Shown in pieces: positions 6,452-13,449 of a stretch of DNA of 27,876 nucleotides. Position 1 is the stretch's first letter; each line of letters opens with the position of its first letter. The stretch is from a virus. The notes below the pieces were generated by a model. It had not been told where the DNA came from, ran no database searches, and worked only from the letters and a program-made list of their open reading frames with translations. The stretch is taken from positions 1 to 27,876 of the IMG/VR virus record IMGVR_UViG_3300021182_000055. The stretch is one strand, 5' to 3'. A program made the translations under genes and the position numbers.

Positions 6452-6700
6452 ATGAGTAAATACGATCTAACTTACAGCGAAATGTCAACAGATAAAACTC
6501 GAAAACACTATAACGCTTTAAAGTTTAAAAATGAACCACATATCGAGATCAATATACCAGAGCGCTATAATCGTTTTATATTGCTAGCAATTATACTACT
6601 GTTCACGCTACTTGTAGCAGGTGGCACAGCTAGCCCAAATAGTCAGAAGTTACCTATACCAAATTATAATAGACTACCTAAAAGCGTATTAATTAAATAA
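6452..6700 (+). CDS. Small single-pass membrane protein (82 aa)
   Basis: An 82-residue protein with a charged N-terminal half, one clear transmembrane segment (about residues 41-60, RFILLAIILLFTLLVAGG) and a short Pro-rich tail. A strong GGAGG site precedes the ATG. It is the second predicted envelope protein in a row in the early region. Its stop is immediately followed by the second copy of the intergenic element. Function unknown; host-envelope modification or exclusion of other phages would fit its place (inference). Confidence 0.65.
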   Translation: MSKYDLTYSEMSTDKTRKHYNALKFKNEPHIEINIPERYNRFILLAIILLFTLLVAGGTASPNSQKLPIPNYNRLPKSVLIK

Positions 6701-6701
6701 T

Positions 6702-6785
6702 AAGTGTTGGTGCAGGTGTAAATGAGACTTATGCAGTGAGAGCCTGAATAAATACAAGCAAGCAACTAACAGCCAACAACTCTAA
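6702..6785 (+). repeat. Repeated intergenic element, copy 2
   Basis: The same 13-base left end and 15-base right end as copy 1 (5993-6068), with a different 56-base middle. TGTTGG (6705-6710) pairs with CCAACA (6773-6778). A strong 10-bp hairpin (6788-6797 with 6807-6816, one G-U pair) follows just before the ribosome site of the helicase gene. Both copies begin at the stop codon of the preceding small gene. Confidence 0.5.
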
Positions 6786-6829
6786 GTTATCGAGCGAATT
6801 ACGAGGTCGCTTGATAGGAAAGGAAAATT

Positions 6830-8020
6830 ATGTTAAAGCTCTATTCTTGGCAACAAACTTATTTAGATGATCTTCGAGCTAATGTCATTATGACAGCTAC
6901 GCTTGGTAGTGGTAAAACAGCTTTGAGCCTAAACCATGCTAAACGCTACTCTCCAAACATACCTATAATAGTTGTAGCACCAGCTAGCAAAATCAGAACT
7001 AAAGACTGGCAACGTGAAGCAACTGACTGGGAAGCACCACTGCATAGTACTTATTCTTATGAGATGTTCGCTAAACAGCAAGAATTACCACCAGAATACG
7101 TGCTTATAGTAGACGAGTGTACTTATATTAAGTCTGCAACTGCAAAACGCTCCAAAGCCGTTATACGTGCTGTACAGAGCCAAAATTGCAAACAGTTTAT
7201 ATTACTATCAGGAACTCCACTGCCTAAAGGCTGGCAAGATATACAGACATACGGTATTCTATTCAATCTTTGGGCTAACAAAACACAGTTTTTTAGAGAG
7301 TATGTACTAATTGATCGCTCTAGGGGCTGGCCTCGGATTATAGGCTATCGGGGCGAGGAGCAATTGAAACGCTACTGGCAAGCTATCTCTAGGGGCTTAG
7401 ATCATATTTTAGACTTGCCACCTAAGCATAATATCAATGTAAATATAGAACTCAGTCCAGGACAGTTGAGAGCATATAAAGATGTTAAGCAAAACCGCAT
7501 CACACCAGACGGAGACCTGCTAGATATGCCCAGCAAACTACATGCCTACTTGCGGCAGTCTTTAAGCTACTACCGACAAGATGCCTTGCGCAATATTCTC
7601 GATGACACGCTCGACCATGTAATTGTGTTCTATAACTACAACTTAGAACGTGACGCTATTTTAGAAGTATTGAAAGATTATCCAGAACGTACTATCTGGG
7701 AGCAGTCGGGGCATAGAAGCAATTTACCGGAGCGAGATATATGGTACACAATGCCACCGAGCGTTACAATTGCTCAATATCAAAGCGCAAGCACCGGCAT
7801 TGAGCTTACATACGCCCATATAACGGCTTATTACTCTCCGACCTACTCTTATGCAGATTATGCTCAAAGTCTTGGCAGAACGTACCGTACGGGGCAGAAA
7901 TACACTACTTTGTACTATTTCTTTAAGTGCAATTACACCATAGACGGTGCTGTTTATAAGTGTCTTGACAACCGTCAAGATTTCCAAGATCATTTATGGG
8001 AAGAGGAAAATGCCTATTGA
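6830..8020 (+). CDS. SNF2/DEAD-like superfamily 2 helicase
   Basis: A 396-residue compact helicase. Motifs in order: LGSGKT (Walker A, residues 25-30), VDECT (motif II, 94-98, with C in place of the usual A), LLSGTP (III, about 125-130), QSASTGIEL (V) and SLGRTYRTGQ (VI, near residue 360). The WQQTY at residues 7-11 is a Q-motif-like start. This is the SNF2-type phage helicase commonly found near DUF669 and Sak4-like genes, thought to act at forks or in recombination. The AGGA ribosome site lies 5 nt before the ATG, directly after a 10-bp hairpin. The promoter of the next operon overlaps its stop codon. Confidence 0.85.
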   Translation: MLKLYSWQQTYLDDLRANVIMTATLGSGKTALSLNHAKRYSPNIPIIVVAPASKIRTKDWQREATDWEAPLHSTYSYEMFAKQQELPPEYVLIVDECTYIKSATAKRSKAVIRAVQSQNCKQFILLSGTPLPKGWQDIQTYGILFNLWANKTQFFREYVLIDRSRGWPRIIGYRGEEQLKRYWQAISRGLDHILDLPPKHNINVNIELSPGQLRAYKDVKQNRITPDGDLLDMPSKLHAYLRQSLSYYRQDALRNILDDTLDHVIVFYNYNLERDAILEVLKDYPERTIWEQSGHRSNLPERDIWYTMPPSVTIAQYQSASTGIELTYAHITAYYSPTYSYADYAQSLGRTYRTGQKYTTLYYFFKCNYTIDGAVYKCLDNRQDFQDHLWEEENAY

Positions 8021-8045
8021 CAATAACAATTCAGTGTGATACACT
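8017..8045 (+). promoter_or_regulatory. Second rightward promoter, TTGACA-N17-TACACT
   Basis: -35 TTGACA (8017-8022) overlaps the helicase stop codon. The spacer is 17 nt and the -10 is TACACT (8040-8045), identical in boxes and spacing to the promoter at 4774. It should drive the replication/recombination operon from 8090 onward. Confidence 0.7.
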
Positions 8046-8057
8046 CCAAGTGATACA
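8033..8057. promoter_or_regulatory. Two GTGATACA operator-like sites at the second promoter
   Basis: AGTGT-GAT-ACACT (8033-8045) is a palindrome over the -10 box, and AAGTGATACA (8048-8057) follows after two bases. The second is identical to the left ten bases of the palindrome at 4791-4803. Shared sites predict one regulator acting on both promoters. Confidence 0.5.
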
Positions 8058-8089
8058 ATAATAAGACAAGAAAGGAATTAAATAATATA

Positions 8090-8452
8090 ATGACGAACAA
8101 TCAAAGCAATTTACTGGTTCAAAAGCCAGAAACCAAGAAAGCACTTGCAGTCTTGCAGAAATTTGCATCTCAAGAAAAAGCTTTTAAAGAAATGGAAGTT
8201 AAGAAAAAAGAAGCTGAAGCAACATTACTTCAGGCTATGGTCGACAATGACATAGTTAAATTAGAGGGTGATTGGGGTTACATCACTAAAGCAGTTCGTA
8301 AGACATTTAAGGGTAGCAACCCAGAGTTTATGAAGAGCGTGCTAGACACTACTAAGGTATCAGCTCAAGTAACTCTAACTGGTGAATTACCAGAGGGCGT
8401 AGAGCAGTCAGAAACAGTTTATATCACTAAGAAATTTAAGGAGGAAAAATAA
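8090..8452 (+). CDS. Conserved-type phage protein with N-terminal coiled coil
   Basis: A 120-residue protein. Residues 14-50 form a charged helix likely to be coiled coil (ALAVLQKFASQEKAFKEM and onward), followed by a beta-rich part with KLEGDWGYITKAVRKTF. This layout, a helix then an itness of short strands at the head of the AAA-ATPase/DUF669 cluster, matches small phage proteins that sit where Gp157 or Gam-like nuclease inhibitors are found in other phages. That similarity is positional and not proof. It is the first gene after the second rightward promoter. The last base of its stop is the first base of the next ATG. Confidence 0.65.
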   Translation: MTNNQSNLLVQKPETKKALAVLQKFASQEKAFKEMEVKKKEAEATLLQAMVDNDIVKLEGDWGYITKAVRKTFKGSNPEFMKSVLDTTKVSAQVTLTGELPEGVEQSETVYITKKFKEEK

Positions 8453-8736
8453 TGCGACATTTAACCGATAAAGATTTTAATACTATAAAAGTGTTAATTA
8501 ACGCTGGCGTTAAGACTAGCAAAATACAAGAAGTTACAGGACGCTCAAGCTCAACCATAAGCGCGATATCTCGGTCTGATACTCTTGAAGATTATAAAAA
8601 ACTTTTGAGAGAGCAGCGAAACCATGAAGAGACTGTTATTGCAACAGATGCTCCACTTACGACAGCTGGTCTCAAGGAATTACTGACTATATTAAATAAT
8701 CGCCTACAGGCTATAGAAAGGAAATTAGGAATATGA
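8452..8736 (+). CDS. HTH DNA-binding protein, candidate regulator
   Basis: A 94-residue protein. Residues 9-40 read as a helix-turn-helix: an NTIKVLINAGVK helix, a turn at TSKIQEVTGRS, then SSTISAISRS as recognition helix. This resembles resolvase- or sigma-type HTH segments. The C-terminal 35 residues (LKELLTILNNRLQAIERKL) are a likely coiled coil for dimerisation. A small dimeric HTH protein is the best candidate in this window for binding the GTGATACA or TGTTTACA palindromes, though nothing links them directly. Start overlaps the upstream stop by one base; AGGAG is the ribosome site. Confidence 0.6.
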   Translation: MRHLTDKDFNTIKVLINAGVKTSKIQEVTGRSSSTISAISRSDTLEDYKKLLREQRNHEETVIATDAPLTTAGLKELLTILNNRLQAIERKLGI

Positions 8737-9380
8737 GCAGAATAATCGTAATAATCGGCTATAGCGGTACTGGTAAGACATTTAGTCTTAAAGGACTAGC
8801 TAAGTCAGATGTAAACCTAATATCACCAACTGGCAAAGAAATGCCATTTAAGTCAGATATTAAAGTAGTTAAAACAGACCTAGAGAGTCTACCAACCGTA
8901 GCATTGGCTGCACCTGCACCAATGGTAGTAATTGACGATACTAACCAATTCTTCACACTCTATCAAGGCAAGCACAGCTTAGATAAAGATCAGTTCTTTG
9001 TCTTCAAGTCAATCGCTAACACATTTAACCAGCTTGTGGAAAAGCTTGTAAACAAACCAACTGATCAGAACTATTACATATTTGCCCACGTAGACACAGA
9101 GGATACTGGCAGGCGTAAGTTCAAGACCACTGGTAAGTTTATTGGAGACAATTTACAACCAGAATCACTAACTAATGTAGTGCTTGAGACAGTCTATGAT
9201 GACACTGAGTCAGATGTCAAAGACCGATACAAATTCGCAGTTCACAAGCTAGAGGGTTCTAGTCCGGTCAAAACACCTGAGGATATGTTTAAGGAAGATT
9301 TAATACCTAATGATCTAAAATTGGTCGATGCTACAATAAGATCATATTATAAACCAGTAACAACTAAGGAGAAAAAATGA
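8733..9380 (+). CDS. RecA/Sak4-like phage AAA ATPase
   Basis: A 215-residue P-loop ATPase. GYSGTGKT (residues 9-16) is Walker A and MVVIDDT (64-70) is Walker B. A SPTGKEMPFK strand-turn typical of this phage family lies between them, and the C-terminal half contains the YYIFAHVDTEDTG segment expected after the sensor region. It belongs with phage nucleotide-binding proteins grouped with Sak4 and AAA_24, which pair with a phage SSB and nuclease in homologous recombination or replication. Here the DUF669-like SSB candidate and YqaJ-like nuclease are downstream, which supports that role. The ATG overlaps the upstream TGA by 4 nt. Confidence 0.8.
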   Translation: MSRIIVIIGYSGTGKTFSLKGLAKSDVNLISPTGKEMPFKSDIKVVKTDLESLPTVALAAPAPMVVIDDTNQFFTLYQGKHSLDKDQFFVFKSIANTFNQLVEKLVNKPTDQNYYIFAHVDTEDTGRRKFKTTGKFIGDNLQPESLTNVVLETVYDDTESDVKDRYKFAVHKLEGSSPVKTPEDMFKEDLIPNDLKLVDATIRSYYKPVTTKEKK

Positions 9381-9514
9381 GAGCAATATTAACATTAATA
9401 GTCTTAGGGGCACTACTTGTCTTCGGCATAGGTCACGGGGCTACAAGCACAACTCTATATGGCTATTACCAGACATTTACACCACCAAGCACAATTAACA
9501 CACAGGGAGAATAG
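9377..9514 (+). CDS. Small secreted or membrane protein (45 aa)
   Basis: A 45-residue frame starting MRAILTLIVLGALLVFGIG, a clear hydrophobic segment (residues 3-19) that may be a signal peptide or a membrane anchor, followed by a short Thr/Tyr/Pro-rich tail. It overlaps the ATPase stop by 4 nt (ATGA), and AAGGAG is placed 6 nt before the ATG, so it is very probably translated. A third tiny envelope protein in the early genes, inserted between two recombination proteins. Function unknown. Confidence 0.6.
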   Translation: MRAILTLIVLGALLVFGIGHGATSTTLYGYYQTFTPPSTINTQGE

Positions 9515-9516
9515 AT

Positions 9517-10077
9517 ATGGCAAACTTTTTAGACAAAGCATTAGATAATGTAGGTAAAACACCAACTGGTGGTACTGGATTTACTCCAGGGGCTCACACA
9601 GCTAAGATAGCTCTATCAGAAGCCACTACCGACACTAAAGGTCGATCGATTATCAAAATCTTCTTACTAGGTGATAACAACGAAGAGGCTGAAGCTACAT
9701 TATGGCTGCATACAGAAGGTGGCAGTGCAATGGCTGTTACGAAGGTTCTTGGTATATTAGTACATAATGTATCCGAAGAAAAAAAGCCAACTATATCAGA
9801 TTTTGGCAAGCGCACATTTGCTAACATTAAGAAACCAGAAGATGTAAAAGACGGACTATTAAAGATTCTAAATGAAAAGCTAGTAGGTAAAGAAGCGTTT
9901 ATTTATGCTGAAGAGCCAGCTGGAAACTACACTACTACTAAGTATGTAGACCTATGGCACTACGACCAGAGCAAGCGAGCACCTAAGGGCGCTGAGCTAG
10001 ATCACGATTCAACTATTGACAACGTAGATGGTGAAGAGGTTGCTCCTGGAGACTTACCTAATGATCTCTTCGACTAA
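9517..10077 (+). CDS. DUF669-like single-stranded DNA-binding protein
   Basis: A 186-residue protein matching the layout of phage DUF669 proteins: an N-terminal FLDKALDNVG helix, a Pro/Gly-rich TPGAHTAKI entry strand, and an OB-like strand region with LWLHTEGGSAM. Its acidic C-terminus (GEEVAPGDLPNDLFD) resembles the acidic, Phe-containing tips by which SSBs recruit partners. The expected role is coating single-stranded DNA and loading recombination or replication factors. Neighbours (Sak4-like ATPase, SNF2 helicase, nuclease) fit. A GGGAGA site precedes the ATG. Family assignment is by pattern; DNA binding is inferred. Confidence 0.7.
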   Translation: MANFLDKALDNVGKTPTGGTGFTPGAHTAKIALSEATTDTKGRSIIKIFLLGDNNEEAEATLWLHTEGGSAMAVTKVLGILVHNVSEEKKPTISDFGKRTFANIKKPEDVKDGLLKILNEKLVGKEAFIYAEEPAGNYTTTKYVDLWHYDQSKRAPKGAELDHDSTIDNVDGEEVAPGDLPNDLFD

Positions 10078-10285
10078 CATTGACCCAATCCTAGCATATT
10101 TGCTTGAGTTTAATAAAACATACCCAATCGAATATAGCGATAGGCTACTAATACCAGTTGGAGGCTTAGCTAAAATGCTAGAAGACTTCAATCAGTTTAG
10201 TCTGAACAGAGTAGAAGTAATAAAATCAGAACTGTATCAACCATCTGAGCCAGAAGATATTGATAAATTATTAAGTATGATTTAA
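10061..10285 (+). CDS. Hypothetical protein (74 aa)
   Basis: The ATG at 10061 is preferred over one at 10028, since it has a GGAG site 10 nt upstream and a shorter overlap (17 nt) with the DUF669-like gene. The 74-residue product is acidic and mostly helical (PILAYLLEFNKTY; GGLAKMLEDFNQF), without membrane segments or recognisable motifs. Function unknown; operon partner of the recombination genes. Confidence 0.55.
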   Translation: MISSTNIDPILAYLLEFNKTYPIEYSDRLLIPVGGLAKMLEDFNQFSLNRVEVIKSELYQPSEPEDIDKLLSMI

Positions 10286-10295
10286 GGAGAGAAAC

Positions 10296-10397
10296 ATGAA
10301 TAACCCTAAAACCATATCCAGACCATCAGATTTAATGAATGATAATGTTCCAACTACTAAAGGTGAACAGGAGATGTTAAGTAATGTCTACAACTAA
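10296..10397 (+). CDS. Tiny ORF (33 aa)
   Basis: A 33-residue polar frame (MNNPKTISRPSDLM...) with a strong AAGGAGA site 7 nt before its ATG. It overlaps the next gene by 14 nt, so it might serve mainly to couple translation. There is no hydrophobic or structured segment. Without the ribosome site it would not be worth listing. Confidence 0.45.
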   Translation: MNNPKTISRPSDLMNDNVPTTKGEQEMLSNVYN

Positions 10398-10674
10398 AAC
10401 CATAAAACCTACTAACCAAGACTTTAGAAGTAAGTTAGATGAGATACTAGATAATCACGAATTAAGGCTTATCATGGATAGTTCAGAGCTAGATATACAT
10501 GAATTAGCCAATATAGAAGCCATAGAAGCTATCATTACTCTAATAGATGAGGGAGTGCCGAAGAGTATTAAACCTAGTTCTAAAACTAAATTAAATACCG
10601 AGTGGGGATGTGGTTATAATTCGGCAATAGCAGATATAAGAACTAACCTAAGAATTAAAGGAGAAGTAAGATGA
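10384..10674 (+). CDS. Hypothetical protein (96 aa)
   Basis: A 96-residue protein, helical and acidic in its first 55 residues (FRSKLDEILDNHELRLIMD; ANIEAIEAIITLIDEG) and then short and polar with a WGCGYNSAIADIR segment. A GGAG site lies 9 nt upstream. The stop overlaps the next ATG by 4 nt. No family recognised. Confidence 0.6.
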   Translation: MSTTKTIKPTNQDFRSKLDEILDNHELRLIMDSSELDIHELANIEAIEAIITLIDEGVPKSIKPSSKTKLNTEWGCGYNSAIADIRTNLRIKGEVR

Positions 10675-10931
10675 GTAGGAATACTAAAATTAGATATAAG
10701 CTAAAACACGCTGTTAATGGTTTTGAAAAAGGTCAGTTATTTGAGAGTAAAGATGATGTAACTGATAAGATATTGGAACGAGTAGAAATACCTATTGATG
10801 TTGAGGACGCTGTAAATAGACTTATAGACCAAGCGATGTATAGACCCTATTATCATAACGATATGAGGGGAGCCGATGATACAAGAGAACTCGGTAATAT
10901 AGTAAAAAGAGCTTTAGGAATAAAGACATGA
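10671..10931 (+). CDS. Hypothetical protein (86 aa)
   Basis: An 86-residue charged protein, probably helical in its C-terminal two thirds (DVEDAVNRLIDQAMYR). It has a Lys/Arg-rich N-terminus that could contact nucleic acid, but no motif proves it. ATGA overlaps on both sides tie it tightly into the operon between the 96-aa protein and the DNA methyltransferase. Unknown function. Confidence 0.6.
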   Translation: MSRNTKIRYKLKHAVNGFEKGQLFESKDDVTDKILERVEIPIDVEDAVNRLIDQAMYRPYYHNDMRGADDTRELGNIVKRALGIKT

Positions 10932-11980
10932 CCTCTAACTCACTACCAGATAAAACAGAGAATGGAGGAGTGGCTGAATTAAAATATTTTAGTATGTTTA
11001 GTGGTATTGGTGGTTTTGAGTTAGGTATTGGTGAACGTGGCGAGTGTATAGGTTATAGTGAGATAGATAAATACGCAATTAAAGTCTACGAAAGGCACTT
11101 CAAACATGAAAACAAAGGCAACGCAACTACAATTAACGAACGAGAACTCCCAGACTTCGACTTACTTGTTGGAGGATTTCCTTGCCAAGCTTTCAGCATT
11201 GCTGGAAAAAGGCAAGGATTTAACGAAACAAGAGGAACTCTCTTTTTTGACATCGCAAGGATTCTCAAATACAAAAGACCCAGACATTTTGTACTCGAAA
11301 ACGTCAAAGGTTTACTATCTCATGACGGAGGAAAAACTTTCCAGACAATACTTAAAGTTCTCACCGACTTGGGGTATAGCGTTGAATGGCAGGTACTTAA
11401 CGCAAAAGATTTCGGTGTTCCCCAAAACCGAGAACGCATCTTCATTGTCGGACATCTTGGAGGATTCGGTGGACGAAAAGTATTTCCTATCACAGGAAAC
11501 GATAGACAGGTTAGGCTTCCAGATGATGCAATCGCTTGGAGTAAATCGCATAGAACTGGAAAGTCATCAGCAGATTATAAACGGAAAAATTACGGAAAAA
11601 CCGAACTTAGAATAGTCCGGGGATTAGCTAATACGGTTAATACTGGAGATGGTGGCTCAAACCAAAGTACAGCTACCTTTGTATATGATGACTACAACTC
11701 AAAGTTTAGAACCGATGGGAATATAGGGAGTCTAACTACCAACATTGGCTCGAAAGCATTGAGAAATGGTACTAAATTATTCGAGGGTGCTAGAATACGA
11801 CGCCTGACTCCACTAGAATGTGAACGCTTAATGGCATATCCAGATAATTGGACTAAGTATGGAGTAGGAGATGAACCTATTAGCGACACCCAAAGATATA
11901 AAATGTGTGGCAATGGAATAGTATCTAACGTAGTTGAGGCAGTAATGGAGAAATTATATGAACAAACCTATGACAGATAA
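10928..11980 (+). CDS. DNA (cytosine-5) methyltransferase
   Basis: A complete 350-residue C5-cytosine methyltransferase. Motif I FSGIGGFELG (about residues 24-33) binds S-adenosylmethionine. Motif IV GFPCQAFS carries the catalytic Cys (residue 86). Motif VI is LENVKG (about 123-128) and motif VIII QNRERIF (about 166-172). The variable target-recognition region follows, then motifs IX-X near RRLTPLECERLM and CGNGIVSN. No restriction endonuclease is adjacent, so it is an orphan enzyme, probably protecting phage DNA or altering gene expression; the target site cannot be read. A near-identical 26-bp repeat lies at its 5' end and at its stop, which may mark how it entered the operon. Confidence 0.9.
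   Translation: MTSNSLPDKTENGGVAELKYFSMFSGIGGFELGIGERGECIGYSEIDKYAIKVYERHFKHENKGNATTINERELPDFDLLVGGFPCQAFSIAGKRQGFNETRGTLFFDIARILKYKRPRHFVLENVKGLLSHDGGKTFQTILKVLTDLGYSVEWQVLNAKDFGVPQNRERIFIVGHLGGFGGRKVFPITGNDRQVRLPDDAIAWSKSHRTGKSSADYKRKNYGKTELRIVRGLANTVNTGDGGSNQSTATFVYDDYNSKFRTDGNIGSLTTNIGSKALRNGTKLFEGARIRRLTPLECERLMAYPDNWTKYGVGDEPISDTQRYKMCGNGIVSNVVEAVMEKLYEQTYDR
10947..10972 (+). repeat. 26-bp direct repeat, copy 1 (inside the methyltransferase start)
   Basis: This 26-bp sequence begins CAGATAAAACA and ends AATGGAGGAGTG. It matches 11974-11999 at 25 of 26 bases. It encodes the PDKTENGGV just before the catalytic domain and contains GGAGGAG. Confidence 0.6.
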
Positions 11981-11999
11981 AACACAGAATGGAGGAGTG
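11974..11999 (+). repeat. 26-bp direct repeat, copy 2 (methyltransferase stop and next ribosome site)
   Basis: The second copy spans the methyltransferase stop and provides the GGAGGAG ribosome site (11991-11997) for the ATG at 12006. Reading from an ATG at 11970 gives a 10-codon peptide MTDKTQNGGV, very like residues of copy 1. The first 17 bases from 11970 recur at 12724-12740, at the start of a later gene. Confidence 0.6.
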
Positions 12000-12005
12000 T
12001 GAATT

Positions 12006-12734
12006 ATGAAATTACATAAAATTGAAAAAGGGAGATATGTTTTATATCTTGGTGAAGATTACAAAAATCAACTAAGACTTGAAGTTAGCCGTACTTATAA
12101 TTTTGGATTGGGGTGGAATATCAAAAAAGAGGAAAGCAATTTATCTCTTAGTCTTTATTGTTTTAAGGTATTTAGCGTGTGGTTTACTATTAACTTAGAT
12201 AGATTTAAGTATCGTAATGACCCTATTGAAACGGGTATGTGTTGGCTAGCAAAAGAACATGTTATTAAAATAGAATTACTTGACCAGACTGGTATGGATA
12301 GCTCTAAACCAGCTAAAATACATATTTATTGGAATTATAGAGATTGGCTATTTGGTAGACCAACTTACAGCGAAAGTCGTCATCAAGATTATCAATTAGG
12401 CAGTAAACGCCAAGAATATGTTATGGATATGCCCGAGGGTCAATATAAGATGAAATTAGACTTCTACACAAGTTATTGGCATAGACCTCGCTCACCGTTT
12501 GTAAAAGCACTTAGGCGTGTTGAAATAACCCCAGAACGCCCAGTACCCGTTCCAGGTAAGGGTGAAAATAGTTGGGACTTAGACGAAGACGCAACATATA
12601 GTTCTACGATGCCAGTCAATGGGCGTACTCCCGAACAACTAATAGCCGATTTTAAACAAAGTAATATGCGTTCCAGAGAGCGTTATGGTGGCAAGAATTG
12701 GTTACCAGAGAAAGGCACTCCTCATGACAGATAA
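12006..12734 (+). CDS. Conserved-type phage protein of unknown function (242 aa)
   Basis: A 242-residue protein with a strand-rich N-terminal half and the segments YWNYRDWLFGRPTYSE (near residue 110), DMPEGQYKMKLDFYTSYW (near 141) and VPGKGENSWDLDEDATY (near 178). A C-terminal region ends in RSRERYGG. The GKGENSWD block followed by an RRYGG-like tail is, from memory, a recurring pattern in proteins of many unrelated phages whose function is unknown. The ribosome site GGAGGAG is provided by the second 26-bp repeat. No membrane segment. It overlaps the next gene by 11 nt. Confidence 0.65.
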   Translation: MKLHKIEKGRYVLYLGEDYKNQLRLEVSRTYNFGLGWNIKKEESNLSLSLYCFKVFSVWFTINLDRFKYRNDPIETGMCWLAKEHVIKIELLDQTGMDSSKPAKIHIYWNYRDWLFGRPTYSESRHQDYQLGSKRQEYVMDMPEGQYKMKLDFYTSYWHRPRSPFVKALRRVEITPERPVPVPGKGENSWDLDEDATYSSTMPVNGRTPEQLIADFKQSNMRSRERYGGKNWLPEKGTPHDR

Positions 12735-13251
12735 AACACAAGAGGAGCTAGAGGAGATATTCAAAAAGTTTACTAATGAGATAGTTCTTAATACTAGTGA
12801 CGCTTATGCAATAACTGAAATCCTAATAATTGCGAGAGATAAGGCTATTAAATCTATTACCACCTACATCAATAAAAACTATGAGGTTAAAACTAAAAAA
12901 GACTCTATCAGTTCAAGGGAACTTAATCCAACTGACGAGCCTAAGGATAGTATATCACAAGAAAATCAGTTAGATGAAATATTAGACTCTATAGCACATA
13001 CGATAGGAGAAATAAAGTGGAGAGAACAAGCCAAACAAGCTATCCTTAAATCCTATATTCCAATAGAAGAGGTTGAGGGTAGGGTAAGGAGTGCCAGAAT
13101 TGATGAGTTGGGGTCAATAATACCAAGTACGGTAGATTATGTGAATAAATTGGAAGACAGCAATAGATTAGAACTTACTACATATGATATTTTAAATTAC
13201 TTAGTTAACCGTATCTCCGCACTCCAAACAGATAATAAAAAGGAGGGATAG
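12724..13251 (+). CDS. Hypothetical helical protein (175 aa)
   Basis: The ATG at 12724 is chosen, giving 175 residues beginning MTDKTQEELEE. An earlier ATG at 12685 would extend the overlap with the preceding gene and has no better site. The protein is acidic and largely helical with coiled-coil tendency (residues 1-25 and 75-105). The start region reproduces 17 bases of the repeat at 11970. No domain recognised. Confidence 0.55.
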   Translation: MTDKTQEELEEIFKKFTNEIVLNTSDAYAITEILIIARDKAIKSITTYINKNYEVKTKKDSISSRELNPTDEPKDSISQENQLDEILDSIAHTIGEIKWREQAKQAILKSYIPIEEVEGRVRSARIDELGSIIPSTVDYVNKLEDSNRLELTTYDILNYLVNRISALQTDNKKEG

Positions 13252-13254
13252 GAA

Positions 13255-13449
13255 ATGAGTAAATTAAGACACCCAATTAGATACTGGCACTGGCGTTACT
13301 TAATGAAAGGTAATATCAAAGTTAACGTTGACTTAGATAAGTCTATGCCGATAGATTTAACAGCAAGAGGACAACACTGGGATAATGTCCGAGACCAATT
13401 TGAGGCATTATGGGCTGAATCTGCCACTCCTAAAAAGGACTCAAAGTGA
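13255..13449 (+). CDS. Small basic protein (64 aa)
   Basis: A 64-residue protein with a basic, Trp/His-rich N-terminus (LRHPIRYWHWRYLMKG) and a later HWDNVRDQFEALW helix. A strong AGGAGG site precedes the ATG. Its TGA shares a base with the ATG of the nuclease gene, so it is probably coupled to it. No family recognised; nucleic-acid binding is only suggested by charge. Confidence 0.6.
   Translation: MSKLRHPIRYWHWRYLMKGNIKVNVDLDKSMPIDLTARGQHWDNVRDQFEALWAESATPKKDSK

Noticed and set aside
11106-11615. A 169-codon open frame nested inside the methyltransferase gene in another frame, with a seemingly familiar WGIALNG...SLSDILED pattern
   Set aside because: The pattern is the +1-frame reading of the conserved methyltransferase stretch around motif VIII (LNAKDFGVPQNRERIF), so it looks conserved only because the real gene is. 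No good ribosome site precedes it.
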